Assembly (NCBI GenBank): GCA_035578175.1
Contig: JAQMRL010000008.1
Span: 59,948,541 to 60,012,540, forward strand
DNA length: 64,000 nucleotides
DNA from: Catonia carolina
Taxonomy: Eukaryota > Arthropoda > Insecta > Hemiptera > Achilidae
Direction of reading: 5' to 3'
Both the position numbers and the translations under genes were made by a program. The notes under the pieces were generated by a model. That model had not been told where the DNA came from and ran no database searches. It saw nothing but the letters and a program-made list of their open reading frames with translations. This document shows positions 55,076 through 64,000 of the stretch, piece after piece. Each line of letters starts with the position of its first letter. The first letter of the stretch is position 1.

Positions 55076-56426
55076 AAAAATTAATCTTGAAAAACCTGTA
55101 AACTTAATTAATTAATCTTAAATTTTTGAATTTAATTAATCTGAACTGTGTAAAATTAATCTTTGAATTTAATAAGTAATTGTGCTACTACAAAGTCTCC
55201 TGTCTGGCTTAACCAAAGTTGTTGTCTCGTATTATAGTTCAATCCTATAAATATTTTTGTCATGGTTCCGAGACTGTTAAGGATACTGCAAGTGTAATGA
55301 AAATTTTGCGAGTACTTAACTTTCTGCACAACTCGTACTCAAATACTCTTCTTTCAGAGTTATTATCAAAGTTGAAAGGTCTTCTTTTTAATTCCCCCGA
55401 TAATTCTTCTTTCACTCTCTTCCATTCTCCTGTATAATGACATCCTGTATAACTGACAATCGACATGCTGTCATGCACCAAGAGGTCGACCGCGGACTTG
55501 TGGAAGTAGAATTTGCTACCAGATCTTACCAACTATAAAATAAAAGGCTTTGTCTCATTTGACAATAAAAGTAGGCATTAACTAGCATTTAATGTTGAGA
55601 TCTATTCAAAACCGATTTCCCCGTCAGTGGATATTACCAGCATAGAATTTCCGATGGCTGTAAACAGATTTATTTAGGTTTTTGTGAAGCGATAACGGGT
55701 GAAGTAGACTAGATCGGTTCATTAGTACGTATATATAGTGAGAATTATTTGCCAGTTCTATTAAGGAAACTGTTATGGAGTAACGCCGGAAAAGTATCGA
55801 TATATTTCTAAGAGTATTTCCACATACGATTCCTAGATTGGTCAGGATTGGTTCCGAGATCTAATTTTTGAATGGCAGAAGAAAACCTAAAGTTTTATAT
55901 ATTTGGTATACGGGATCGTAAGACAAGATTACTTCACAAGTGAAGTTGAGTTTCTTGTACAGGAAAATGATTGGTTTTAACAAGAAACGTGTTATTTGGT
56001 TTATAAAATAAATCACCATACATGAAAACTAAATTTTTAGAATTTAATTTTTTCATCATGTTGTATACCTTAGATGTAGTATGTTTCTAAATAAATTTTA
56101 TGTCAGTAACGGGGTGTTATTTTAATTAAATCATTATAAAAACAGTAAGTGCCGACTTAAAAATTATGTTAAAGGCCAAGCCAATTTCTGTGAGCGCTGG
56201 GCTACGCATGCGCATACTTGACTTGGACCCTGCATGCCCCTCCGACCTACAGTTCGATGTACAGTCAGAGTGTTATTGAAAATTGACAACACATATTGTA
56301 TTTTGTAGGCATGCTTTTCCATTGTTGATTACATACGCTACACTATTGCAGTACATACAAGAATATACTAATGCAGATGCACGTTTGCCCAGCGCTCTCC
56401 TTACGATCAGGTTATATTATTATAGT
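55076..56426. other. No gene seen; NRF-1-like palindrome
   Basis: AT-rich DNA. ACGCATGCGCAT at 56204-56215 resembles the palindromic NRF-1 binding site in a slightly GC-richer context, but no transcript evidence is visible. Confidence 0.4.
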
Positions 56427-56721
56427 ACCCTACCGGGTTGGTCTAGAGGTAGAGTTGTCGCCGTGAGTCAGCTGTTAAACAACTGATTTTTGGAGATGAA
56501 GTTTCCTGGTTCAAATGGTTCCTGGTTCAAATCCTAGCAAAGGTTTTATACGGATTTGAGTACCAGACAGTGGTTACCGGTGTACTTTGATGGTTGGGAC
56601 TCAGTTAACCATAATCTCTCAGGAATGATCGGCCTGGGTCTGTCCAAGACTACACCTCATTTACACATCATACACATAATCTTCATCTCATTGAGTCATG
56701 GGGTTGCTTATTGTTTTTAAT
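56427..56721 (+). mobile_element. SINE-2 copy 2, with duplicated B box
   Basis: It starts ACCCTACCGGGTTGGTCTAG; TGGTCTAGAGG fits the Pol III A box. The B-box region is tandemly duplicated: TTCCTGGTTCAAATGG is followed by TTCCTGGTTCAAATCC. The body and the end GGGTTGCTTATTGTTTTTA match the other copies. Confidence 0.85.
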
Positions 56722-57786
56722 TGAACAGATTGCAACGTACACTCATTAGATAATCAAAAAAAAAATATATATAGTATTTTTGGGTTATCAATGAAAATAT
56801 AACGTTCAAAATTGTTCGATGATTCAGCTGAACAAATTTCATAATTATTCGTTTTAACATAATTTAAAAAAAAATTCTCCTGCTGCACTTGACAAATTGT
56901 GTTAAATAAAAGTACTTGCCATTGAAGTTTAAATGAAGGAGAAAATATTTCGTGATGTAATTAAAAATTTCAATTAATTTTCAGATTTGTATAATAATTT
57001 GTACGTCAGTTACAAAAAACTTGAATGGTAATTTTTTATTTTTAAGCAAATGAAATTTTTATTACTTCATATAAAATAATAGAGCAGACATTTATAAATT
57101 AATTTCTTAGTTAGAAATTACTTGAACTGTTTTTTAAGTAGATGATTTTTAATAAATTTATAAAATAAAAAGTGTTATAATCGTTATTAGTTAAATTTAA
57201 AGAGATGAGAAATTTAAGGGATTTTCGTATATAGTATTCAAAAGGTAACTTTATAAAATCAGACTACTAATGGACTTAAAATGCAGTCTGCTGATTTTAT
57301 TGCTACCTATTTTCCGCATCAGATAGTTGCAAAACATTTAGTTCCATACTTTATATACTACGTATACATTTACTTTGAAAAGTTTCACGTAAATTAGTAA
57401 AATCTGTTTATGAACTTCATACTAATTGATTTATTGCTAAAGGCAAATTTCATCCCCAACTATCTTACGCATCAAATAGTTACCAAAACATTTACCTTTA
57501 TACTGAGAAAACTTTTGCTTAAATGTAATTTTCTGTGTTTTCCTTTAGTTCATTAAATTTCCAGTAATACATTTTTTTTAAAACATTTCAAACGTTTTAA
57601 TAACAGGTTATTAATCCATTTGAACATTAATTTACTTGCAATTTGCGCCTTCTATTGTCAGCCTTGTTTTTGGCAGAATTATCATAATTAATGAGTTAGC
57701 GAAAATCTTTGAGTGAATAAAAATTTTTATTAGAAATAAATGCTATATTGAAGTTTATATTTTCAGAAAATGTAGGAACTTTTTTC
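56722..57786. other. No gene seen
   Basis: Very AT-rich DNA. Confidence 0.5.
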
Positions 57787-57914
57787 GTTTCTCTGGCTTA
57801 TATGAGTATATAGGAAGGGAAGTATTGTTTTCATGTCGGTTTTTGGAAATCGAGTTTTTACCTGATCTATGCGTTTTAGGAACCCATGAACCCAAAAAGT
57901 GTGTTTAGCGATTG

Positions 57915-57999
<85 letters not shown>

Positions 58000-58465
58000 T
58001 GTGTGTGTTTGTGTGTGTGTGTGTGTGCGCGCGTGTGTTAACGAATATCTACGAAAATGAGTGAAAACAGTGTGTAACGAAAATGTGTAAATAAATGGAT
58101 TTTTTAAGATTTCAGCCTTAGTATGCATTTTATGACAAAAATCTATATAATTAATTTTATAGGAAATTAAAAGATTTGTTTAGAGAATTTTTCTTTACAG
58201 AGCCTAGTTTAGCTGAGTGATTTTCCGTATTTTTAAGTCTACCTGAAGTTGATTTTCATTATGCATCATTCACTCATGATTAAAATAAGGTTAAGTTTTT
58301 TATTTCTAGTGGTTTATTACTAATGTTAAGTTATATTGTTAATTATTTGCATTGGCAAGAGAACGTTGTGTGTGTTTTACACCAGATATTTTTATTCATG
58401 ATTAAACACAGGTTATATTGTTCGTTATTTACATTGCCAAAAGAAAGTGATGTGAGAGTTTTTTG
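57787..58465 (-). repeat. Rep-A copy 14 with long TG tract
   Basis: The + strand runs from GTTTCTCTGGCTTATATGAG through GTTTTCATGTCGGTTTTTGG and GCGATTGGTCTG into the TG tract. After it the central block is reduced to unit 1 (TTTCAGCCTTAGTATGCATT), followed by the 5' part and GTGTTTTACACCAGATATTT at 58373. A second, shorter 5'-end piece follows directly (TTCATGATTAAACACAGG to about 58465), giving two consecutive family ends. Confidence 0.8.
57918..58038. repeat. (TG)n microsatellite, about 120 bp
   Basis: The longest simple repeat in the window, at the fixed Rep-A site, with a few CG and TTG interruptions toward its right end. Confidence 0.97.
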
Positions 58466-59184
58466 TAAAGTACTACTGTTAAAACCAACCTTAAATAATC
58501 TTAAATTTCGTAGGTACTATCATCCCAATTCATTAAATGTGAATAAAATTACACTTAAATTTGGTATACATTTTAATAAGCGTATTTCGTTTTAAAGCAG
58601 AGTATTTTTATAATTGATTTTGTGAATGTTTTATACATTTAAAAGTACCAGTTCTCAGAGCCTAAAGCTCCTTGATATGCCTGTTGAGTTATCTAGCTTA
58701 GAAAACATTATTTCAACTCAAGTTAACTGGCAGTACTAAAGTTCTCTCCAATCGACGGCTTAGGAAAACCCATTAAAGATATACTCCCAAGTTTAATCCG
58801 CGGTAATTTATTGAATTGTCGTTGACCTTAAGTGCCATTTATATACAACGAAACCTTTAGATCCAATTGAACTTAGGCTTATGCGATAATAACGTATTGT
58901 ATTTCAACTTGGTTACTAAAATATTTCGGAAAAATATGTTGCGGGAACAATCGATGGTGATGTAGATCAAATTTGACTCAAGTACCGATATTTCTGTTTA
59001 AGAAATATTATTAACAATTTCTATGAATATAAAATGTAATAATATAACTTCCTTACTTGTCCATAATTTTTTATATGTTAAAACTATTAGAGATTAAAAA
59101 AAATAAAGATAATAATTATTCTCTAATTTTTAATTAGAGATAAAACTGCTTACTGACTACAAACATTGATTTACAGGTTAGGAA
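58466..59184. other. No gene seen
   Basis: AT-rich unassigned DNA. Confidence 0.5.
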
Positions 59185-59620
59185 AAATTTCTTAAAACAC
59201 TATGTTTTGAGTGTAGCATTATACGGAAGTGAAACGTGGGTGATAGGAGCAGTAGAAAGGAGGAGGATAAAAGATTTTGAAATGTGATGATATAGGAAAA
59301 TGTTAAAGATTAGGTGGATGGACGAGATAAGTAATTTAGACATTCTTAGGCGAGTGGATTAAATTAGAAGCATATGGAAGCATCTTATCAGAAGAAGGGA
59401 TAGGCTGGTGGTCATATCTTAAGATATCCAGATATTAGTCTATCAATATTGGAGGGTAGAATTGATGGAGTGAATTGTAGGGGGAGGCAAAGGTTAGATT
59501 ATATAAAGCAAATTACATAAGATGTAAGGTGTTACAGGTATGTAGATATGGAACGGCTTGCGCAAGATAGAACAGCTTGGAGAACTGCATCAAACCAATC
59601 GAGAGACTGATGACAAAAAA
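59185..59620 (+). pseudogene. LINE ORF2 C-terminal remnant, second RTE-like family
   Basis: The + strand reads LSVALYGSETWVIGAVERRR, KMLKIRWMDEISNLDILRRV, GRQRLDYIKQIT and ERLAQDRTAWRTASNQSRD, interrupted by several stops (including TGA where WCYRKM is expected). The block order YGSETW, R-KMLKI-W-D, RLAQDR--WR-ASNQS is a common C-terminus of insect endonuclease-reverse transcriptases, different from those at 46-49 kb. It ends in a short A run at about 59617. Confidence 0.72.
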
Positions 59621-59626
59621 AATGAG

Positions 59627-59680
59627 ATTTTTTAAGATTGGGGCTTTTCTTTGCGTTCTACGACAATAGTATGTAGAGTG
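59627..59680 (-). repeat. Rep-A fragment, copy 15
   Basis: GATTTTTTAAGATTGGGGCT and TTCTACGACAATAGTATGTA match the end of unit 1 of the central block. It may belong to the same ancestral copy as the pieces at 60262-60850. Confidence 0.5.
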
Positions 59681-60261
59681 GAACGTCAGTTATTCGAACT
59701 AATTAGGACCAGAGTGGTTGTGATAAACAAAGTTTGGGTAATCCAACTGCACTACATACTGTAATTTGATACACTGTACCGTAATTATGTAATATAACCT
59801 AAATGTTTAATAGGTTAATAACGGATAACATAAACTTTAGTTATGGATTTATTGAAAATGTAGAGTACTAAAGATTATAAAATCAAAATGAAAAATACAG
59901 AATTTAAAAACGTAATACATTAACGAAATAAACTTCGGTAAATCGGTTTGGAAAGATATTTAACGGACTTGTACATGCTATACTATTTTTTTTAAATATT
60001 GAATTTTCTTTTGAACTTCTATTTGTAGTAGCAACATCTCATTCTTTTTAGTAACAATACTTTAGTAGCTCTAAATTCAGGCTGTTTTTTTTCGCACCTT
60101 AACATTGCAGTTTTTAGGGCAGATAAGGCCTCTGGGTGAATAAATTTATGTATTTTTTTCCATCAATGGTGGTTCGGATAATCGATGCTCTTGCGTACAA
60201 CCAAAGTTTTATTTTTAAAATTCTTTCTACAGGACTATTTCTATATTCGTCTCACCAAAAT
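59681..60261. other. No gene seen
   Basis: AT-rich DNA separating Rep-A fragments. Confidence 0.45.
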
Positions 60262-60850
60262 CGAAGTCTAACAGAGGTTGATTTTCATTTAGCGTCATTC
60301 TTTCTTAACGAAAAGTAGATTATTTTTAATTTTAAATTGTTCACTATTACATTGTGCGTTCATAACAGCCAGATGAAGTATTAAATTATTTGCACCCGAT
60401 CTGTTAGTTCCAGGCCTACAAAAATAAATAGTTGTTATAAAAATAATATTGTCACATGGTAGTCAATTAATTATATGACTGAAGCATTTAAGAACAGAAG
60501 AGGTGGTGTGTAAAACACTATTCAGAGTTATCTCCTTTGAGAGTAGTGAATTTCATCAATATACAGCCAGACCCTGTGGTGAATGAAGTGAAGGTGTCAT
60601 TTGGGAGGTGGAAAGTAGATGATTTTCAAAGGATCTGGCATGCTGATAAAGCACACTTTTCTACTCAGTGAGGAAGGCAATTGTAAACCACCTCCGTACT
60701 TGTTTTACTTAGTAAAGCCTCTAGAGGTTCAAACCAGCCTTTCGGCTGATGACCTTAACAACAACATTGTTCACTCATGATTAAACATAAATTATATGTT
60801 TTCATTATTTACATTGGCAAGAGAAAGTTGTGGGAGAAATTTATAAATTT
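60262..60850 (-). repeat. Rep-A copy 16, interrupted by Rep-B
   Basis: Left piece 60262-60385 (CTAACAGAGGTTGATTTTCA, CATTCTTTCTTAACG). The right piece, from about 60770 to 60835 (TTCACTCATGATTAAACATA, TTACATTGGCAAGAGAAAGT), lies beyond Rep-B copy 4. The two pieces overlap in family coordinates, so a simple single insertion does not fully explain the arrangement. Confidence 0.6.
60412..60766 (-). repeat. Rep-B copy 4, full length
   Basis: Reverse complement of the family: on the + strand AGGCCTACAAAAATAAAT, TTAAGAACAGAAGAGGTGG, GAGTTATCTCCTTTGAGAG, CAGCCAGACCCTGTGGTGAA, GGCATGCTGATAAAGC, TTGTTTTACTTAGTAAAGCC, and AGCCTTTCGGCTGATGACCT ending in AACAACAAC. About 355 bp. Confidence 0.85.
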
Positions 60851-61599
60851 CACCCAGGTGTCTTGTTGTGAAATTTTCCGGTATATTAATAGCACCTAAA
60901 ATGACATTGTAACGATACCTTGTTCCTTTGTCTTTTTAAAAAGTTGGAACCTATTTTTTCTTCCTATACTTTTTTAAACATCACGGTTTCTTTTAAGGCT
61001 TAAGCTGAGATATTTGTCGTTTCGTTATTTTTCTTCTTACCTAGCAGGTATAATAAAACGGAAAAGTTGAAAGTTGCGACAGAGTTGTCTTAGCTTAACG
61101 TAGATAAGTGAAGGTTATCTTATTTAAAAAGAGAGGCCAAGTTAGGTGAGTCGTGTTGTAGTGAATGAGAAAGAAGACTTACACACATAGGATTTTAGGA
61201 TCTCACGCGTCCAGATTACAAGGGACAAACTGTGGCATAGCCATCTTTAAGCCCTTTTCCACCCAAGTTAAAAATGATGGCACTTGAAATCCCCACTTTT
61301 ATATTTCAAGGTGAAATTCCCTCTCGCTACAAATCTTTGTTTTTATGTATGTTTATGTTTTAATGAAACACGTGTTTATCTCAGAAATACATTTATTTAA
61401 AACTTTGTAACCATTTCTTAGTTAAAAATATCTTCCACGATTCAGGATCATATTAATTTTTTTTAAAGTAATCTATATCGTGTATCAAAATTTTCTTCGT
61501 GTGGAATATATGTTGTTTTTTGGCAAGATTCATTTGTAGTTTTATAAATATTTTGTTAAATTACTTGCACCTAATCTTTTTTTACAGTGCTTGAAAAAG
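60851..61599. other. No gene seen
   Basis: AT-rich unassigned DNA. Confidence 0.5.
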
Positions 61600-61911
61600 T
61601 AATTCTGTGCCTTATCACATTGTCAGCCAATTAAACGACCGAATTATTTAAGAACAGGATAGGTAGAGGTATTAAAAACACTAATCAGAGTTATTTCCTC
61701 TGAAAATAATGAATTTCATTATTCAGCCAGACCCTGAGGTGAATGAAGTGAGGGTGTTATTTGCAGAGTGGAAAATATGTGGTTTTCAGAGGGCCCGGCA
61801 TGCTGATAAGCATACTTTTAAACTCGATGAGGAAGGCATGGTAAACCACCTCACTCCTCGTTTTACTTAGTAAAACTTCTACAGTTTCAAATCATCCATT
61901 CTGTTAATGAT
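61600..61911 (-). repeat. Rep-B copy 5
   Basis: On the + strand CTTATCACATTGTCAGCCAA, TTTAAGAACAGGATAGGTAG, CAGCCAGACCCTGAGGTGAA, GGGCCCGGCATGCTGATAAG and TCCTCGTTTTACTTAGTAAA, ending in a degenerate form of the CAGCC-GGCTG hairpin end. It directly abuts a Rep-A 3' end. Confidence 0.8.
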
Positions 61912-61977
61912 ATTTCGAAAACTACATGAAAAACATAGTTTCCTTCCTATGTATTTCATATAGGGAACAGAAAGTAA
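61912..61977 (+). repeat. Rep-A fragment, copy 17 (3' end)
   Basis: TTTCGAAAACTACATGAAAA through TTCCTATGTATTTCATATAG to GAACAGAAAGTAAAAA: the last ~65 bases of the family. Confidence 0.75.
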
Positions 61978-63014
61978 AAAGGTATTGTTTTGTTTAACTT
62001 AACTTAAAGGGACCATTTATTACTTGAAGAATACTATTTAGTTGCATTATATAATTTAGAAATTGGATATTACATGTGAATGTTATAAATGAGGAATTTA
62101 TATTAAATATACGTAATGTGATAATGTATGAAAGTGTTACAATGTATTGTTGTACTAGGGTGCTACAGCACTTTGGTGAGAAATGCATTAAAGGAACCGT
62201 AATTTATCTATTATAATACTGTTTACATAGAATGGGATTTATGTTAGATGCATGGAGTTAAACTTGAATAAGATAATAAGCAGTATGTATAAAGTAGTTT
62301 GCGGGTCATTTCCTCGGTTTAATTACACTAAAGAGTGAAAGAGAGAGATAGATAATAATTAAAAGAAGAGGGGGATGCAAGGATACGAGAGAATATATTC
62401 TGTGTAACAGAGTTAGAGAAATGATTAGATGAAGAGAGCAGAACAATGTTAGATGTTAAGATCAGGGGGTAGTAAAGCCAAAGGGGGTTTATATTGTTCG
62501 TACCTGCAGGGTGCGTGCAACTCATTCAAGAGTCGATAATGACTCTCTGGTCTCTTCTTCTTCACTCTCTCCTCCATTTATTTCATAATATCTCTCTCAG
62601 TCTCTTCTCCAAACTAACCCATATTCTATCTCTATTTTTTTTCTCTCTCAATATACTAGTTATATTGGGGAGGTCGTGGGTGGCTCATTAAGCGTTTTCA
62701 AATATTAGACACAATATCTACTGAACTGGCGCTAAAACTGAACCAGTTAACTTCCTATAGATAATGTTTCTTTCCACTCCTTTGGAATTCAATTCATATT
62801 CATTGACTTATAATATACTGTAAATAAATCTTCTTTGAGATTTTTATTTTTTTTGTATTATTCTTGAATTTTAATACAAAATAAAAGCGGATGGAATTTA
62901 TGTCTTTATTATCCTCCCAAGAAATTGATTTTTTAACAACAAAATCATACCAACACAACAAAAACTGATTTAACTTTATATTATTTACAAAACTAAGTAT
63001 GGTTCAATATTACA
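61978..63014. other. No gene seen; strand-asymmetric purine/pyrimidine block
   Basis: 62330-62480 is strongly purine-rich on the + strand and 62540-62660 strongly pyrimidine-rich, like the block at 44590-44900. Open frames here are a by-product of that skew. Confidence 0.45.
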
Positions 63015-63190
63015 GAAATTTATCTTGCCAATATAAATAATGAACAGTATAACCTGTGTTTAATAATTAGTAAACATTGTAAAATGAAAAAAAGTAAGCT
63101 AATTTTAATCATGAATGAATGACGCTAAATGAAACTCAACTTCTTTTGGACGTAAAAATACAAAAAGTCTTATTCGGATGAAGGTTTAAG
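63015..63190 (+). repeat. Rep-A fragment, copy 18 (5' part)
   Basis: TTATCTTGCCAATATAAATA, ATGAACAGTATAACCTGTG, TTAATCATGAATGAATGACG and CTCAACTTC, then divergent. Both the outermost 5' block and everything after the first fifth are missing. Confidence 0.65.
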
Positions 63191-63224
63191 ACTGAAACTT
63201 GTTACAGTATTTTCAATTCAGAGC

Positions 63225-63496
63225 AAAAACAACGCCATGACCAAATGAGAGGAGGATGATGTGTATGACGTGTACATCAGGTGTAGTGTTGTACAGATCC
63301 AGGCTGACCATTTCTGAGAGAGTATGGTTAATTGAAACCCAATCATCAAAGTACACCGCAGTGTCTAGTATTCGAATCCGTATAAAAGTAACTATTTTTA
63401 CTGGATTTGAACCAGGAATTTTGTGTCTTCCAAAATCAGCTGTTAAACAGCTGATTCGCAGCGACGACTGTACCTCTAGATAAACCCGGTGGGTTA
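63225..63496 (-). mobile_element. SINE-2 copy 3
   Basis: On the minus strand AACCCACCGGGTTTATCTAG, AGAGGTACAGTCGTCGC, the B-box region GGTTCAAATCC at about 63405, ATACGGATTCGAATACTAG, TACTTTGATGATTGGG and TCTCAGAAATGGTCAGCCTG, ending near GGCGTTGTTTTTGCTC. It has the same order as copies 1 and 2. Confidence 0.8.
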
Positions 63497-64000
63497 TAAT
63501 TTGGACTATAACTAGAATAATAAGTGTAATAAAAATTGAAGCAGCAATAAAAGGTTAGTGGAATCTATAGAATTCTGACTGTACAACTGAAATTATTTTC
63601 CAATAGGCCTATAACCCAATAACGAAGTACATTTTACAATACCGTGAAAAAGAAAATCTAAAATATTATAAATGTATTTAAAAGTCATGGTAAGAGCATA
63701 TTGCAGATTTCAATGCATTATGACACTTTTATTTAATTATATTTATATGTATTTTAATTTTAATGTTATTAATTTTTTATTCAGTAGCAAAACCTAATTT
63801 TAATTTGGAGAGCATACAATATTGTATTAGAGGATACTTTGGTCTTTATTGAAAAAGGGGAAGCTATAGTGCGTTGAAAATTGAATTAAAAGGACGTGAA
63901 ATTAAAACAATTTTGACTTATTAGAGAGAACACTTTCCCTTTTTATTTTTAAGTAAAAGCACGTCAGAACTGTTTGAAATATTCAAATTGATAACATTTA
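63497..64000. other. No gene seen
   Basis: AT-rich DNA to the end of the window. Confidence 0.5.

Noticed and set aside
56204..56215. NRF-1-like site as evidence for a promoter
   Set aside because: A single 12-bp palindrome without an adjacent gene or core promoter is too little to support a promoter call.
57763..58128. 121-codon minus-strand open frame with long His/Thr runs
   Set aside because: It is a translation of the TG/CA microsatellite in Rep-A copy 14.
1..64000. CRISPR array, bacterial operon, rRNA or viral insertion
   Set aside because: No regularly spaced repeats, no tightly packed genes with ribosome binding sites, no rRNA-like blocks, and no capsid or polymerase motifs other than non-LTR reverse transcriptases were seen.

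Overview
This is an AT-rich, repeat-dominated stretch of what looks like an insect nuclear genome. The evidence is its load of transposable elements: mariner DD34D, Jockey-type and RTE-like LINEs, a TTAA/piggyBac-type MITE, tRNA-derived SINEs, (CA)n microsatellites and no bacterial-style gene packing. A hemipteroid insect is my impression only. I see no convincing host protein-coding gene, rRNA or tRNA gene in 64 kb; the window behaves like a long intron or intergenic desert. One coding-like island near 30.88-30.98 kb is the best candidate for a host exon, and it is weak.

Layout. 0-3 kb: a Jockey LINE fragment abutting a piece of an interspersed family I call Rep-A. 5.4-6.4 kb: a mariner-like element with 27-bp perfect terminal inverted repeats (TIRs) whose middle is deleted. 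6.8-7.3 kb: a TTAA-flanked MITE. 7.7-10.4 kb: a 5'-truncated Jockey element with a target-site duplication, plus an inverted duplicate of its 3' half. 14.9-23.1 kb: Rep-A and Rep-B copies, a palindromic (fold-back) mariner at 15.86-16.82 kb, LINE tails, and a 418-bp MITE nested in a Rep-A copy. 25.2-25.6 kb: a Jockey/mariner chimera. 26.19-29.59 kb: a full-length, probably recent LINE with an 11-bp target-site duplication, a 22-bp poly(A), an intact endonuclease-reverse transcriptase ORF and a small upstream ORF in the same frame ending in one amber codon. 33-46 kb: more Rep-A/Rep-B, a tRNA-derived SINE (SINE-1) and microsatellites. 46-50 kb: LINE 3' ends. 52.4-53.3 kb: a second fold-back mariner. 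54.8-64 kb: three copies of a second tRNA-like SINE (SINE-2), a long TG microsatellite inside Rep-A, further LINE and Rep-B pieces.

Relations. Only the 26-29.6 kb LINE looks able to code for its own movement. LINE machinery of some kind could have mobilised the SINEs. The mariners here are all broken; the MITEs would depend on transposases not present in the window. The most interesting material is (i) Rep-A, a roughly 0.95-kb non-coding family with at least 17 pieces here, a 13-bp inverted motif near its ends, an internal duplicated block, several hairpins and a fixed internal site that grows (CA)n microsatellites; (ii) Rep-B, a roughly 0.35-kb family; and (iii) two independent mariner insertions that both carry two 3' ends in inverted orientation. 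Family names Rep-A, Rep-B, SINE-1 and SINE-2 are mine. All boundaries were read by eye and may be off by several bases unless a duplication or TIR is quoted.
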